A stretch of 64,000 bases of DNA from positions 1-64,000 of the forward strand of contig ONQC01000001.1 of the NCBI GenBank assembly GCA_900319855.1, read 5' to 3'. The notes below the pieces were generated by a model. It worked only from the letters and a program-made list of their open reading frames with translations, had not been told where the DNA came from and made no database searches. Shown one piece after another: positions 16,863 through 25,108 of this stretch. Every line of letters begins with the position of its first letter. The first letter of the stretch is position 1. Both the position numbers and the translations under genes were made by a program. The DNA comes from an uncultured Bacteroidales bacterium. GTDB taxonomy: Bacteria; Bacteroidota; Bacteroidia; Bacteroidales; UBA932.

Positions 16863-17741
16863 ATGGCTAAAGGTGAAAACAGGATGATTCGGCGCAGGCT
16901 GGCGAATGCCTACCTGTCCTCGGTCGTCAGTATCAGCCTGGTCCTGTTGCTGGTCGGCGTGGCCAGCCTGCTGCTGGTCAATACGGACAATGTCTCGGAC
17001 TATTTCAAGGAGAACATGAAGGTCTCCGTCCTGATGATGCCCGAAGTGTCCGATGCCCAGGCGATGGATTACCAGGCCGTCTTGGATTCGATGCCGTTTA
17101 TCCGCGGGACCGAGTTCATTTCCCGGGCCCAGGGCGAACAGGAAATGGCCCGGATGCTCGGGAAAGACTTCCTGAGCGTTTTCGAGACCTCTCCGATCCC
17201 GGTTTCGGTAGATGTGACCCTGGCGGCGGACTATGTCTCCGACGACAGCCTGAAGGTGGTCAGCCAGCGGCTGTCCGCCTCGCCGCTGGTCGACGAAGTG
17301 GTCTGGCAGAAGTCCCTGGTGGATGCGCTGGGCGCCAACCTGGCGCGGATTTCCATGGTGCTGGGTATCTTCATCGTCCTGCTGCTTTTCATCTCCTTCG
17401 TGCTGATCGGCAATACGATGCGCCTGAGCGTCTATGCGAGGCGTTTCACGATCCATACGATGAAGATGGTCGGGGCGACGAAGAATTTCATCCGCGGGCC
17501 CTTCCTGCTGAATTCCGCCCTCCTCGGGCTCTTCTCCTCCCTGGTGGCCATCCTGCTGCTGGTCGGACTGCTGTTCCTGCTGCGCAGCCATTTCCCCCAA
17601 TTGTTTACTTTGTTCCGGCTGGACCTGCTGCTGATCGCCATGGGCATCGTCGTGGTCGCCGGTGTCGTGATCTGCCTGGCCAGCACGTACATCGCCGTAG
17701 GCCGGCTGGTGCGTCTCGATAAATCAGAGCTCTATTACTAG
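16863..17741 (+). CDS. ftsX: Cell division protein FtsX
   Basis: A 292-residue FtsX, the ABC-type membrane partner of FtsE that activates peptidoglycan hydrolases at the septum. One membrane segment at about 23-43 is followed by a periplasmic domain of about 120 residues and three C-terminal membrane segments, with the cytoplasmic KMVGATKNFIRGPF loop between them. The ATG at 16863 lies just below a good promoter. ftsE is not adjacent, which is usual in Bacteroidales. The next gene, DUF3098, starts 3 nt on. Confidence 0.92.
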   Translation: MAKGENRMIRRRLANAYLSSVVSISLVLLLVGVASLLLVNTDNVSDYFKENMKVSVLMMPEVSDAQAMDYQAVLDSMPFIRGTEFISRAQGEQEMARMLGKDFLSVFETSPIPVSVDVTLAADYVSDDSLKVVSQRLSASPLVDEVVWQKSLVDALGANLARISMVLGIFIVLLLFISFVLIGNTMRLSVYARRFTIHTMKMVGATKNFIRGPFLLNSALLGLFSSLVAILLLVGLLFLLRSHFPQLFTLFRLDLLLIAMGIVVVAGVVICLASTYIAVGRLVRLDKSELYY

Positions 17742-17744
17742 ATT

Positions 17745-17987
17745 ATGGATAACAACTTCGCTCTTACCAAGAAAGGACTTCGTCTGCTGCTGGCCGGCCT
17801 GCTTGTCATGGTCGCCGGCTATATCCTGATGACCGGCGGCGGAAGCAAGGATCCCGCCGTGTTCAATCCGGCCATGTTTGATTTCCGGCGCCTCGTGGCC
17901 GCGCCTCTCGTCATCCTGTGCGGGGTGATCGTCGAGGTCGTTGCAATCATGGGCTGCTTCGGCGACGATAAGGAGAAGAAGTCATGA
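17745..17987 (+). CDS. DUF3098 membrane protein
   Basis: An 80-residue protein with two membrane segments (about 12-30 and 49-69) and the family marker GGGSKDPAVFNPAMFDFRR between them. DUF3098 is confined to Bacteroidota, of unknown role, and regularly lies between ftsX and uppP, as here. It overlaps uppP by 4 nt (ATGA), so translation is likely coupled. Confidence 0.88.
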   Translation: MDNNFALTKKGLRLLLAGLLVMVAGYILMTGGGSKDPAVFNPAMFDFRRLVAAPLVILCGVIVEVVAIMGCFGDDKEKKS

Positions 17988-18805
17988 GTTGGTGGCAGGC
18001 GATCTTGCTCGGCCTGGTCCAGGGCCTGACCGAGTTCCTCCCCGTCAGCAGCAGCGGCCACCTGATGCTTTTCAAGGAGTTGCTGGGTGTGGACGCGGAA
18101 GGATTCCTGGATTTTACCGTGACCGTGCATTTTGCCACGGTCCTGAGTACCCTCGTGGTGTTCTGGAGCGAGATCTGGAACCTGCTGAAAGGGTTGCTGA
18201 AATTCCGCTACAACGACGAGACGGACTATATCTGCAAGCTGATCGTTTCGATGATTCCCGTGGGCATCGTCGGGGTCTTTTTCAAGGACCAGGTCGAAGC
18301 TTTGTTCGGCGACAGCCTGATCCCGGTGGCCATCGGCCTGTGCATCACGGCTGCGCTGCTGTTCTTCTCGGACCATTTCAACCTGTTCCAGCGTTTTGCC
18401 AAGGCCCCGAAGCCGTATCGCAACGGTATCTCTTTCTGGCAGGCCTTTACGGTCGGTATCGGCCAGGCGTTCGCCGTCGCTCCGGGCATTTCCCGCAGCG
18501 GCACCACGATCGCGACCGGCCTGATGGCGGGCGTCGACCGCAGCCGGATGGCCCAGTTCTCTTTCCTGATGGTCCTCGCCCCGATCATCGGTGAGCAGAG
18601 CCTGGACCTGCTGAAGGTGGCGACCGGCCATGCTTCGTTCGGAGACGGGGTTGGCCCCGTCGCCCTCCTGCTGGGCTTCGTGGCGGCCTTTGCCGCCGGC
18701 CTGTTCGCCTGCCGGGCGATGATCGCCCTGGTCAAAAAGGCCCGCCTGTCCTGGTTCTCCCTGTATTGCCTCGCCGTCGCACTGCTGCTTTTCATCCTTT
18801 CCTGA
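17984..18805 (+). CDS. uppP: Undecaprenyl-diphosphate phosphatase
   Basis: A 273-residue BacA/UppP integral membrane enzyme that regenerates undecaprenyl phosphate, the carrier for peptidoglycan and O-antigen units. Both active-site motifs are intact: GLTEFLPVSSSGH at about 13-25 and APGISRSGTT at about 166-175. About eight hydrophobic segments. It overlaps the preceding DUF3098 gene and ends in TGATG shared with lpxH. Confidence 0.96.
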   Translation: MSWWQAILLGLVQGLTEFLPVSSSGHLMLFKELLGVDAEGFLDFTVTVHFATVLSTLVVFWSEIWNLLKGLLKFRYNDETDYICKLIVSMIPVGIVGVFFKDQVEALFGDSLIPVAIGLCITAALLFFSDHFNLFQRFAKAPKPYRNGISFWQAFTVGIGQAFAVAPGISRSGTTIATGLMAGVDRSRMAQFSFLMVLAPIIGEQSLDLLKVATGHASFGDGVGPVALLLGFVAAFAAGLFACRAMIALVKKARLSWFSLYCLAVALLLFILS

Positions 18806-19536
18806 TGCGGACGCTGACCTATTTCGTTTCCGACGTACACCTGGGACTGGATGTCAAGGATCCGGCCGGCCGGGAGGCGCGTTTCGTGCGGTTCCTGCGG
18901 TCGATTCCCGCGGAGCGGACCGAGACGCTCTATCTGCTCGGGGACATCTGGGATTTCTGGTACGAATACCGGGACGTGGTTCCCAAGGGCTATGTGCGGG
19001 TCTTCGCCGCCCTGACGGAGCTGATGGACGCCGGCGTCAAGGTCCGTTTCTTTACGGGCAACCATGACATCTGGGCGTATTCCTATTTCGAGAGCCTCGG
19101 GATGGAACGGCTGGAGCAGCCGGCCGTGGTGGAAATCGCCGGAAAGACCTTCTGCCTGGGACATGGCGACGGCCTGGGTCCGGGCATGCGTGGATACAAG
19201 CTGATGCGGTCCATCTTCCACAACCGGTTCTTGCAGACCCTGTTCAGCGGACTGCATCCCTGGTTCGCCTTCCGGCTGGGCAACGGCTGGTCCCGGAGCA
19301 GCCGGCTCGCCAAGAGCGAGGAATATGTGTTCAAGGGAAAAGAAGAGCCGCTGTACCGGTGGGCGGAAGCCTTTGCGGAAAAACGGCATGTGGATTATTT
19401 CATCTTCGGACACTTGCATGCCTCCGTCGACCTGCCGCTTCCGGGCGGGGGACGGCTGATGGTCCTGAAAGACTGGATGGATGCGTCGCCTTATTTCTTC
19501 TTCGACGGGGCGGAGGTGTTCACCCGCTTGAGTTGA
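18805..19536 (+). CDS. lpxH: UDP-2,3-diacylglucosamine diphosphatase (LpxH type)
   Basis: A 243-residue calcineurin-like metallophosphoesterase that would cleave UDP-2,3-diacylglucosamine to lipid X in lipid A synthesis. The metal-binding motifs are in order: SDVHLGL, LLGDIWDFW, FTGNHD, LGHGDG, and FGHLH near the C-terminus. The ATG at 18805 overlaps the uppP stop by one base (TGATG), preferred over an upstream start inside uppP. Its 3' end overlaps the convergent DUF4294 gene by 46 nt. LpxG/LpxI alternatives are unlikely given the motifs. Confidence 0.9.
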   Translation: MRTLTYFVSDVHLGLDVKDPAGREARFVRFLRSIPAERTETLYLLGDIWDFWYEYRDVVPKGYVRVFAALTELMDAGVKVRFFTGNHDIWAYSYFESLGMERLEQPAVVEIAGKTFCLGHGDGLGPGMRGYKLMRSIFHNRFLQTLFSGLHPWFAFRLGNGWSRSSRLAKSEEYVFKGKEEPLYRWAEAFAEKRHVDYFIFGHLHASVDLPLPGGGRLMVLKDWMDASPYFFFDGAEVFTRLS

Positions 19537-20165
19537 GGGACCGGCGGATACTTGCCGAAAATAGAATAATAGAGCCCTTCGAATTCTCCTTTCTGCCAGA
19601 TGACGACCAGGTCTTCGATGGCCTTGTCTTCCTGGTTCGGGTCATAGGGCCTTTTCAGGTTGCCGCCGAACAGTTTGGCGATGCCTTGCCAGAATGCGGC
19701 CGTGAATCCGTTTTTATAGTCTTTGATGATGTCGTAGGGCGTAATGCCGGTTTCCCGGCCGATCAGCTGGATCAGCAGTTTGCCCTGTGAGATGGTCATG
19801 TCGCGGATGACGCTCTCGTAATTCTCGAAGATGCTTTTCTGGATCTGGTTGATATACCGTTCCTTCTTCAGCCTTTTCAGGTTCTCCGCCTCAATCGTCC
19901 GGTCCGCCTCCAGCACGACTTCCTGTGCGAGGAGGGCATACGGATAGGTCTTGGAGAAATTGTGTACGAGCCGGTAGTACTTGCGCCACTGCCGGCCTTT
20001 CTTCTTGCCGATATAGATGTACGACGGGCGGAGGGTGTCGATGAACAGGGTGTCTTTCCCTTCGATGATATAGGGAAGGAAACCGCGGTTCTGGGCACGG
20101 GCCGGCCCTGCCAGGGCCAGCAGCCCCAGCAGAAGAAGCAGCACGTATGCGGTTTTCCGTTTCAT
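19491..20165 (-). CDS. DUF4294 exported protein
   Basis: A 224-residue protein of the Bacteroidota family DUF4294, function unknown. It has a cleavable signal peptide (KRKTAYVLLLLLGLLALAG, then ARAQ) and typical family sequence: YRLVHNFSKTYPYALLAQ and YDIIKDYKNGFTAAFWQ. The ATG at 20165 is chosen because the signal peptide begins there and a promoter lies just above. The final 46 nt overlap the 3' end of lpxH on the other strand. Confidence 0.85.
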   Translation of the reverse strand: MKRKTAYVLLLLLGLLALAGPARAQNRGFLPYIIEGKDTLFIDTLRPSYIYIGKKKGRQWRKYYRLVHNFSKTYPYALLAQEVVLEADRTIEAENLKRLKKERYINQIQKSIFENYESVIRDMTISQGKLLIQLIGRETGITPYDIIKDYKNGFTAAFWQGIAKLFGGNLKRPYDPNQEDKAIEDLVVIWQKGEFEGLYYSIFGKYPPVPQLKRVNTSAPSKKK

Positions 20166-20175
20166 CTTCACTGGC

Positions 20176-20183
20176 AAAGGTAC
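20176..20183 (-). promoter_or_regulatory. -7 element before the DUF4294 gene
   Basis: TACCTTTG on the minus strand ends only 10 nt before the ATG, so the transcript would have a leader of about 5 nt. The 285-nt stretch 20166-20450 otherwise holds only this element, the divergent rplP promoter and its leader. Confidence 0.6.
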
Positions 20184-20331
20184 ACATTTTTCAGATACCA
20201 TGCCACGGGCTTCCGGCCCATGTCGAAAATGGCGTGAAGAATTTTTTGACACATCTTGTAACTGACTGAAAAACGCAGAGATAAGTTTTCAGTTTTGTCG
20301 TCGAAAAGTTTGAAATATTTTCTGTAAAATG

Positions 20332-20361
20332 TTTGTTTCTCGGATATTTTTGCTAACTTTG
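20332..20361 (+). promoter_or_regulatory. Promoter of the rplP-rplQ ribosomal operon
   Basis: TTTG (20332-20335), an 18-bp spacer and TAACTTTG (20354-20361) fit the Bacteroidota -33/-7 pattern. The initial transcribed region CAGTCC is the same as at the rplC promoter. The leader of about 85 nt contains complementary ATTGAGG (20372-20378) and CCTCAAT (20402-20408). Confidence 0.8.
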
Positions 20362-20450
20362 CAGTCCCCAAATTGAGGTATATTTTACCCAACCGATTGA
20401 GCCTCAATGAGTTAGGGAAATTTAGGAAATATTTTTAAAGTAATACACCC

Positions 20451-20870
20451 ATGTTACAACCTAAGAGAACAAAATTCAGAAGGGAGCAGAAAGGCCGCAT
20501 GAAAGGCAATGCCCAGCGTGGCAACCAGCTTGCATTCGGTTCCTTTGGTATCAAGACCCTTGAGAATTGCTGGCTGACCGCCCAGCAGATCGAGGCCGCC
20601 CGTCAGGCCATTTCCCGTCGCATGAACCGCGAAGGCCAGATCTGGATCCGCGTCTTCCCTGTCAAGCCGGTGACCAAGAAGCCGTTGTCCACCCGTATGG
20701 GTAAAGGTAAGGGTGATCCTTACGGCTTCGTCGCCCCGATCACTCCGGGCCGTATCCTTTTTGAAGCCGAGGGTGTTTCCCTCGAGACCGCGAAGGAAGC
20801 GATGCGCCTGGCCGCCAACAAGCTTCCGGTTGCCACGAAGTTTATCGTCCGCAGGGATTATGTTGAATAA
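20451..20870 (+). CDS. rplP: 50S ribosomal protein L16
   Basis: A 139-residue L16, contacting tRNA near the A and P sites. It opens [18 protein letters not shown] and has [15 protein letters not shown] and [16 protein letters not shown], all canonical. It is first in this transcription unit, whereas rpsC normally lies immediately upstream; here rpsC is 10.3 kb away behind a terminator. Confidence 0.97.
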   Translation: MLQPKRTKFRREQKGRMKGNAQRGNQLAFGSFGIKTLENCWLTAQQIEAARQAISRRMNREGQIWIRVFPVKPVTKKPLSTRMGKGKGDPYGFVAPITPGRILFEAEGVSLETAKEAMRLAANKLPVATKFIVRRDYVE

Positions 20871-20887
20871 TTTAACGGTAGAGAAAC

Positions 20888-21082
20888 ATGAAGACTAAAG
20901 AAGTACGCGAGATGTCGATCGCCGATCTGCAGGACCGTATCGCCGGCATGAAGGCCGAACTCGACCAGATGAAGCTTGAGCACGCCATCTCTCCTATGGA
21001 GGACACCTCCAAATTCAAGAAAATGAGACAGGATATCGCCCGCATGATCACGATCCTGGCCGAAAAAGAAAACAACCAGTAA
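20888..21082 (+). CDS. rpmC: 50S ribosomal protein L29
   Basis: A 64-residue L29, a two-helix protein near the tunnel exit. It begins [16 protein letters not shown] and contains the usual [29 protein letters not shown] second helix. Spacing is 17 nt from rplP and 11 nt to rpsQ. Confidence 0.94.
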   Translation: MKTKEVREMSIADLQDRIAGMKAELDQMKLEHAISPMEDTSKFKKMRQDIARMITILAEKENNQ

Positions 21083-21093
21083 TCAGAAGTACC

Positions 21094-21348
21094 ATGGAAA
21101 GAAATCTTCGCAAGGAAAGAATCGGTGTCGTGGTCAGCAACAAGATGGAAAAGACCATCGTCGTCGCCGTCGAAACGAAGGAGAAGCATCCCCTCTATGG
21201 CAAGTTTGTCAACAAGACCACCAAGTTCGTCGCTCAAGATGAGAAGAACGAGTGCAGCGAAGGCGACCGCGTCCGCATCATGGAGACCCGCCCGCTGAGC
21301 AAGACCAAGAGATGGAGATTAGTTGAAATCGTCGAAAAAGTTAAGTAA
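21094..21348 (+). CDS. rpsQ: 30S ribosomal protein S17
   Basis: An 84-residue S17, an OB-fold primary 16S rRNA binder. Visible motifs are [27 protein letters not shown] and [20 protein letters not shown]. The gap to rplN is 2 nt. Confidence 0.96.
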   Translation: MERNLRKERIGVVVSNKMEKTIVVAVETKEKHPLYGKFVNKTTKFVAQDEKNECSEGDRVRIMETRPLSKTKRWRLVEIVEKVK

Positions 21349-21350
21349 CA

Positions 21351-21716
21351 ATGATACAGCAGGAAACACGTTTGAAGGTGGCCGACAACAGCGGTGCGAA
21401 GGAAGTCCTTTGCATCCGTGTCCTGGGCGGTACCCACCACCGTTATGCAACTGTAGGCGACCAGATCGTCGTAGCAGTCAAGAGCGCTATCCCTGGCGGT
21501 GATGTGAAGAAAGGTTCCGTCACCAAGGCCGTGGTAGTCCGTACCAAGAAAGAGATCCGCAGGGCGGACGGTTCCTACATCCGCTTCGATGATAACGCCT
21601 GCGTCCTCCTCAACAATGCGGGTGAGGTTCGCGGAACGCGTATCTTCGGCCCTGTCTCCAGGGAGCTGCGTGACAAATATATGAAGATTGTTTCACTGGC
21701 ACCGGAGGTCCTTTAA
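21351..21716 (+). CDS. rplN: 50S ribosomal protein L14
   Basis: A 121-residue L14 that forms inter-subunit bridges and is a target of ribosome silencing factor RsfS. It begins [17 protein letters not shown] and has [17 protein letters not shown] and [13 protein letters not shown]. Length matches the family. Confidence 0.97.
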   Translation: MIQQETRLKVADNSGAKEVLCIRVLGGTHHRYATVGDQIVVAVKSAIPGGDVKKGSVTKAVVVRTKKEIRRADGSYIRFDDNACVLLNNAGEVRGTRIFGPVSRELRDKYMKIVSLAPEVL

Positions 21717-21729
21717 TCAGTAAGAAATC

Positions 21730-22044
21730 ATGAAGAAGTTCCACATCAAGAAAGGCGACACCGTGTTTGTGAACGCCGGTAACGATAAGGGAAAGACCGG
21801 TAAGGTCCTCGAGGTCCTCAGAGACAAGGACCGTGTCATCGTTGAAGGTATCAATATGGTCAGCAAGCATACCAAGCCGAATGCCAAGGCTCCGCAGGGT
21901 GGCATCATCAAGCAGGAAGCCGGCATCCACATCTCCAATGTGCAGCTCGTCGACCCGAAGACCGGTGCGGCTACCCGCGTAGGTTACAAGGAAGTTGACG
22001 GCAAGAAGGTCCGTTATGCTAAGAAATCAGGAGAGGAGATCTAA
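21730..22044 (+). CDS. rplX: 50S ribosomal protein L24
   Basis: A 104-residue L24, an early assembly initiator. The KOW motif is [21 protein letters not shown] near the N-terminus, then [14 protein letters not shown] and [15 protein letters not shown]. rplE starts 2 nt after the stop, with GGAG-rich sequence at the end of rplX. Confidence 0.96.
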   Translation: MKKFHIKKGDTVFVNAGNDKGKTGKVLEVLRDKDRVIVEGINMVSKHTKPNAKAPQGGIIKQEAGIHISNVQLVDPKTGAATRVGYKEVDGKKVRYAKKSGEEI

Positions 22045-22046
22045 TT

Positions 22047-22646
22047 ATGGCAAAGAAGAAAAACGCACCCGTCGAGGTCCAGGCATTGCCGGCCGGCTAT
22101 GTCCCTACCCTCAAGAAGGTCTATAAAGAGGAGATTGTCCCTGCTCTGATGAAGCAGTTCTCCTATACCACCGTCATGCAGGTCCCGAAGCTCGTCAAGA
22201 TCACCATCAATGAAGGTGTCGGCGACGCTACCCAGGACAAGAAACTCGTCGAAGAGGCCGCCGAAGAGCTCAGCCTCATCACCGGCCAGAAGGCAATCAT
22301 CACTTCCTCCAAGAAGGACGTCTCCAACTTCCGCCTCCGTAAAGGCATGCCGATCGGCACCAAGGTGACCCTCCGCGGCGTGAAGATGTATGAGTTCCTC
22401 GAGAAGCTCATCCGCGTCTCCCTCCCGCGTATCCGTGACTTCAACGGTATCGCTGAGAAAATGGACGGCCGCGGCAACTACACCCTCGGACTCAAGGAGC
22501 AGATCATCTTCCCGGAGATCGACATGGACAAGAACCCGCGCATCCACGGCATGGAGATCACGTTCGTGACCACTGCCCAGAGTGACGAAGAGGCGTACGC
22601 CTTCCTCAAGGCGATGGGTCTTCCTTTCAAGAAACATAACAACTAA
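22047..22646 (+). CDS. rplE: 50S ribosomal protein L5
   Basis: A 199-residue L5 binding 5S rRNA in the central protuberance. It carries [32 protein letters not shown] and the [13 protein letters not shown] segment. The N-terminus has a 10-residue lysine/alanine extension before the family start ([14 protein letters not shown]), so it is slightly longer than E. coli L5. Confidence 0.97.
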   Translation: MAKKKNAPVEVQALPAGYVPTLKKVYKEEIVPALMKQFSYTTVMQVPKLVKITINEGVGDATQDKKLVEEAAEELSLITGQKAIITSSKKDVSNFRLRKGMPIGTKVTLRGVKMYEFLEKLIRVSLPRIRDFNGIAEKMDGRGNYTLGLKEQIIFPEIDMDKNPRIHGMEITFVTTAQSDEEAYAFLKAMGLPFKKHNN

Positions 22647-22657
22647 AAGCGTATACA

Positions 22658-22927
22658 ATGGCAAAAGAAAGTATGAAAGCCCGCGAGGTGAAGCGCGCGA
22701 AAATGGTTGCTAAGTATGCCGAAAAGCGCAAGGCTCTCAAGGAGGCCGGTGACTGGGCCGCTCTCGACAAGCTCCCGAAGAACTCCTCCTCCGTCCGCCT
22801 GCACAACCGCTGCTCCCTGACCGGTCGTCCGAAGGGATACATGCGTGCCTTCGGCCTGAGCCGCATCCAGTTCCGCGAGATGGCTTCCAACGGCCTCATC
22901 CCGGGTGTCAAGAAAGCCAGCTGGTAG
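22658..22927 (+). CDS. rpsN: 30S ribosomal protein S14, zinc-free form
   Basis: An 89-residue S14 of the long, zinc-independent type: the [20 protein letters not shown] region holds only one cysteine where the short form has CxxC-x12-CxxC. It is followed by a 93-nt gap, the longest inside this operon, containing two GC-rich hairpins before rpsH. Confidence 0.95.
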   Translation: MAKESMKAREVKRAKMVAKYAEKRKALKEAGDWAALDKLPKNSSSVRLHNRCSLTGRPKGYMRAFGLSRIQFREMASNGLIPGVKKASW

Positions 22928-22937
22928 TGAACAAGCG

Positions 22938-22998
22938 CCCGGGTATCCCGGGACAATATAGTATTAATCAACAATCGGATATCGGGCGCCACGGCGCC
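22938..22998 (+). promoter_or_regulatory. Two GC-rich hairpins between rpsN and rpsH
   Basis: CCCGGG-TAT-CCCGGG (22938-22952) and GGCGC-CACG-GCGCC (22985-22998) fall in the 93-nt gap. Neither is followed by a T-run, so they look like RNA structures for control or processing rather than terminators. Function is not known. Confidence 0.5.
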
Positions 22999-23020
22999 GG
23001 TCCACAAAACAGACAAACAA

Positions 23021-23416
23021 ATGACTGATCCCATTGCAGACTACTTGACCAGGATCCGCAACGCGTACCGCGCCGGAAAGAAGGTGGTGGAAATCCCCGC
23101 CTCCAACCTGAAGGTCGCGATCACCAAGATCCTCTTCGAGAAGGGTTACATCCTCACTTACAAAGTGGTTGAGGGTACCCCGTTCAACACCATCAAAATC
23201 GCGCTGAAGTACCATCCCCAGACCAAGGTCGCCGCTATCAAGGGCATCGACCGCATCTCCAAGCCGGGTCTGCGGAAATACGTCGACGTCGACAGCATGC
23301 CGCGTGTCCTCAACGGCCTCGGCATCGCGATCCTGACGACCTCCAAGGGCGTCGTTACCGATAAGGAAGCCCGTGAACTGGGTGTCGGCGGCGAAGTGAT
23401 TTGCTACGTATATTAA
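23021..23416 (+). CDS. rpsH: 30S ribosomal protein S8
   Basis: A 131-residue S8, a primary 16S rRNA binder and, in E. coli, the repressor of the spc operon. It starts [18 protein letters not shown] and ends with [20 protein letters not shown] and GGEVICYVY. The 93-nt structured gap upstream would be a plausible site of feedback control, which is inference only. Confidence 0.97.
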   Translation: MTDPIADYLTRIRNAYRAGKKVVEIPASNLKVAITKILFEKGYILTYKVVEGTPFNTIKIALKYHPQTKVAAIKGIDRISKPGLRKYVDVDSMPRVLNGLGIAILTTSKGVVTDKEARELGVGGEVICYVY

Positions 23417-23434
23417 TTAAAAAACCTACACAGA

Positions 23435-23995
23435 ATGTCAAGAATAGGAAAATTGCCTGTAAACCTTCCGTCCGGCGTCAAAGTCGAATTGACCGACGGC
23501 AACGTGTTGAAGGTTAAAGGACCTCTTGGTGAGCTCAGCCAGAAGGTTGACCCGGATATCACCGTCACCATCGAGGGAAGCGAAATCAAATTTGCCCGTC
23601 CGACCGACCAGCCGCGTCACCGTGCCATGCACGGCCTGTATCGCGCGCTCGTGCACAACATGGTCGAGGGTGTCTCCAAGGGCTTCGAAGTCAAGCAGGA
23701 GTTCGTCGGTGTCGGCTACCGTGTCGACGTCCAGGGCCAGCTGCTGACCTTCGCCCTCGGTTATTCCCATGACATCCAGCTCCTGCTCCCGGCCGAAATC
23801 AAGGCCGAAGCCGCCCAGGTCAAGAAGGGTGAGAACCCGGTGCTGATCCTCAAGAGCTACGACAAGCAGCTCCTCGGTCAGGTCGCCGCCAAGATCCGCT
23901 CCCTGCGCAAGCCTGAGCCGTATAAGGGCAAGGGTATCAAGTTCGTCGGCGAACAGCTTCGCCGCAAGGCTGGTAAGACTGCTTCTGCTAAATAA
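23435..23995 (+). CDS. rplF: 50S ribosomal protein L6
   Basis: A 186-residue L6 with two tandem alpha/beta domains near the sarcin-ricin loop. SRIGKLPVNLPSGVKV at the start, GVGYRVDVQGQ in the middle and the C-terminal signature PEPYKGKGIKFVGEQLRRKAG are typical. A purine-rich AGGAGG follows its stop and serves rplR. Confidence 0.97.
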   Translation: MSRIGKLPVNLPSGVKVELTDGNVLKVKGPLGELSQKVDPDITVTIEGSEIKFARPTDQPRHRAMHGLYRALVHNMVEGVSKGFEVKQEFVGVGYRVDVQGQLLTFALGYSHDIQLLLPAEIKAEAAQVKKGENPVLILKSYDKQLLGQVAAKIRSLRKPEPYKGKGIKFVGEQLRRKAGKTASAK

Positions 23996-23996
23996 T

Positions 23997-24002
23997 AGGA
24001 GG
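23997..24002 (+). promoter_or_regulatory. Shine-Dalgarno site of rplR
   Basis: AGGAGG, 8 nt before the rplR ATG. Confidence 0.65.
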
Positions 24003-24010
24003 ACACAATT

Positions 24011-24370
24011 ATGTTGACTAAAATCGAAAGAAGAAGAAGGATCCACTACCGTATTCGCAAGCATGTGAACGGTACGGCTGAAAGACCCAGACTGGTTGTC
24101 TTCAGAAGCAATAAGCAGATCTACGCCCAGGTGATCAACGACCTGCAGGGTGCGACCCTCGTCGCCGCTGCGTCCAACGACAAGGCCCTCGCCGTCGAGT
24201 GCAAGGGTAAGTCCGGCAAAGAGGCTGCCGCCATCGTCGGCAAGGCCATCGCCGAGCGCGCACTTGCCAAGGGTATCGCCGAGGTTGCATTCGACCGTGG
24301 CGGTTACCTCTACCATGGCAGAGTTAAATGTTTGGCAGACGCTGCCCGTGAAGGCGGCCTTAAATTCTAA
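24011..24370 (+). CDS. rplR: 50S ribosomal protein L18
   Basis: A 119-residue L18, one of the 5S rRNA binders. It has [19 protein letters not shown] at the N-terminus, [18 protein letters not shown] and the C-terminal [27 protein letters not shown] strong Shine-Dalgarno site precedes it; rpsE follows after 8 nt. Confidence 0.97.
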   Translation: MLTKIERRRRIHYRIRKHVNGTAERPRLVVFRSNKQIYAQVINDLQGATLVAAASNDKALAVECKGKSGKEAAAIVGKAIAERALAKGIAEVAFDRGGYLYHGRVKCLADAAREGGLKF

Positions 24371-24378
24371 TCGGGACT

Positions 24379-24897
24379 ATGGCAAATACAAATGTTAAAA
24401 GAGTAAAGACCTCTGACCTTGAGCTCAAGGACAGACTGGTAGCCATCAACAGGGTCACCAAGGTGACCAAGGGTGGCCGTCACTTCCGTTTCGCGGCCAT
24501 CGTCGTGGTCGGTGACGAGAATGGTGTCGTCGGTTATGGTCTCGGTAAGGCGAACGAAGTTACCGCTGCCATCCAGAAGGGTGTCGAAGATGCGAAGAAG
24601 AACCTCGTCAAGGTTCCGGTCATCAACAAGACCATCCCTCACGAGCAGACCGCGAAGTTCGGTGGCGCCGAGGTGTTCATGAAACCCGCTGCCCCTGGTA
24701 CCGGTGTGAAGGCCGGCGGTGCTATGCGTGCCGTGTTCGAGTCTGTCGGTGTGCAGAACGTCCTCGCCAAGAGCAAGGGCTCTTCCAACCCGCACAACCT
24801 CGTGAAGGCCACCGTGGCCGCCCTGACCGAAATGCGCGACGCCTATACGGTCGCTGGTCTCCGCGGTATCCCCATGTCTCAGGTTTTTAACGGATAA
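24379..24897 (+). CDS. rpsE: 30S ribosomal protein S5
   Basis: A 172-residue S5, important for decoding accuracy and mRNA unwinding at the entry site. The double-stranded RNA-binding domain reads [20 protein letters not shown], followed by [17 protein letters not shown] and the C-terminal [18 protein letters not shown]. Full length. Confidence 0.97.
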   Translation: MANTNVKRVKTSDLELKDRLVAINRVTKVTKGGRHFRFAAIVVVGDENGVVGYGLGKANEVTAAIQKGVEDAKKNLVKVPVINKTIPHEQTAKFGGAEVFMKPAAPGTGVKAGGAMRAVFESVGVQNVLAKSKGSSNPHNLVKATVAALTEMRDAYTVAGLRGIPMSQVFNG

Positions 24898-24904
24898 AAG
24901 GAGG
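24897..24904 (+). promoter_or_regulatory. Shine-Dalgarno site of rpmD
   Basis: AAAGGAGG overlapping the rpsE stop, 7 nt before the rpmD ATG. Confidence 0.65.
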
Positions 24905-24911
24905 ATACACC

Positions 24912-25091
24912 ATGGCTAAATACAGAATCACCCAGGTTATCAGCAAGAACGGCGAGACCAAGCGTCAGATCGCAAATCTCCGCTCCCTCGGCATCCACCG
25001 GATGCATCAGACCGTCGAGGTCGAGAAGACCCCGGTTACCACGGGCATGCTCCAGAAGGTGCTCCACCTCGTCAAAGTTGAAGAAATCTAA
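24912..25091 (+). CDS. rpmD: 50S ribosomal protein L30
   Basis: A small gene of 59 residues reading MAKYRITQVISKNGETKR at the start, then IANLRSLGIHRMHQTVEVEK and a hydrophobic C-terminal helix ending VEEI. This is bacterial L30 (LGL...V.. pattern of the family). It sits between rpsE and rplO as in other bacteria and has a good Shine-Dalgarno site. Confidence 0.95.
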   Translation: MAKYRITQVISKNGETKRQIANLRSLGIHRMHQTVEVEKTPVTTGMLQKVLHLVKVEEI

Positions 25092-25093
25092 TC

Positions 25094-25100
25094 AAGGAGG
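25094..25100 (+). promoter_or_regulatory. Shine-Dalgarno site of rplO
   Basis: AAGGAGG, 8 nt before the rplO ATG. Confidence 0.65.
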
Positions 25101-25108
25101 AAAGACAG

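Noticed and set aside
10224-20450. The 10-kb insert in the ribosomal cluster considered as a genomic island
   Set aside because: All genes are core functions of the phylum with composition like the neighbours, and no integrase, tRNA or terminal repeats were found. Rearrangement fits better.
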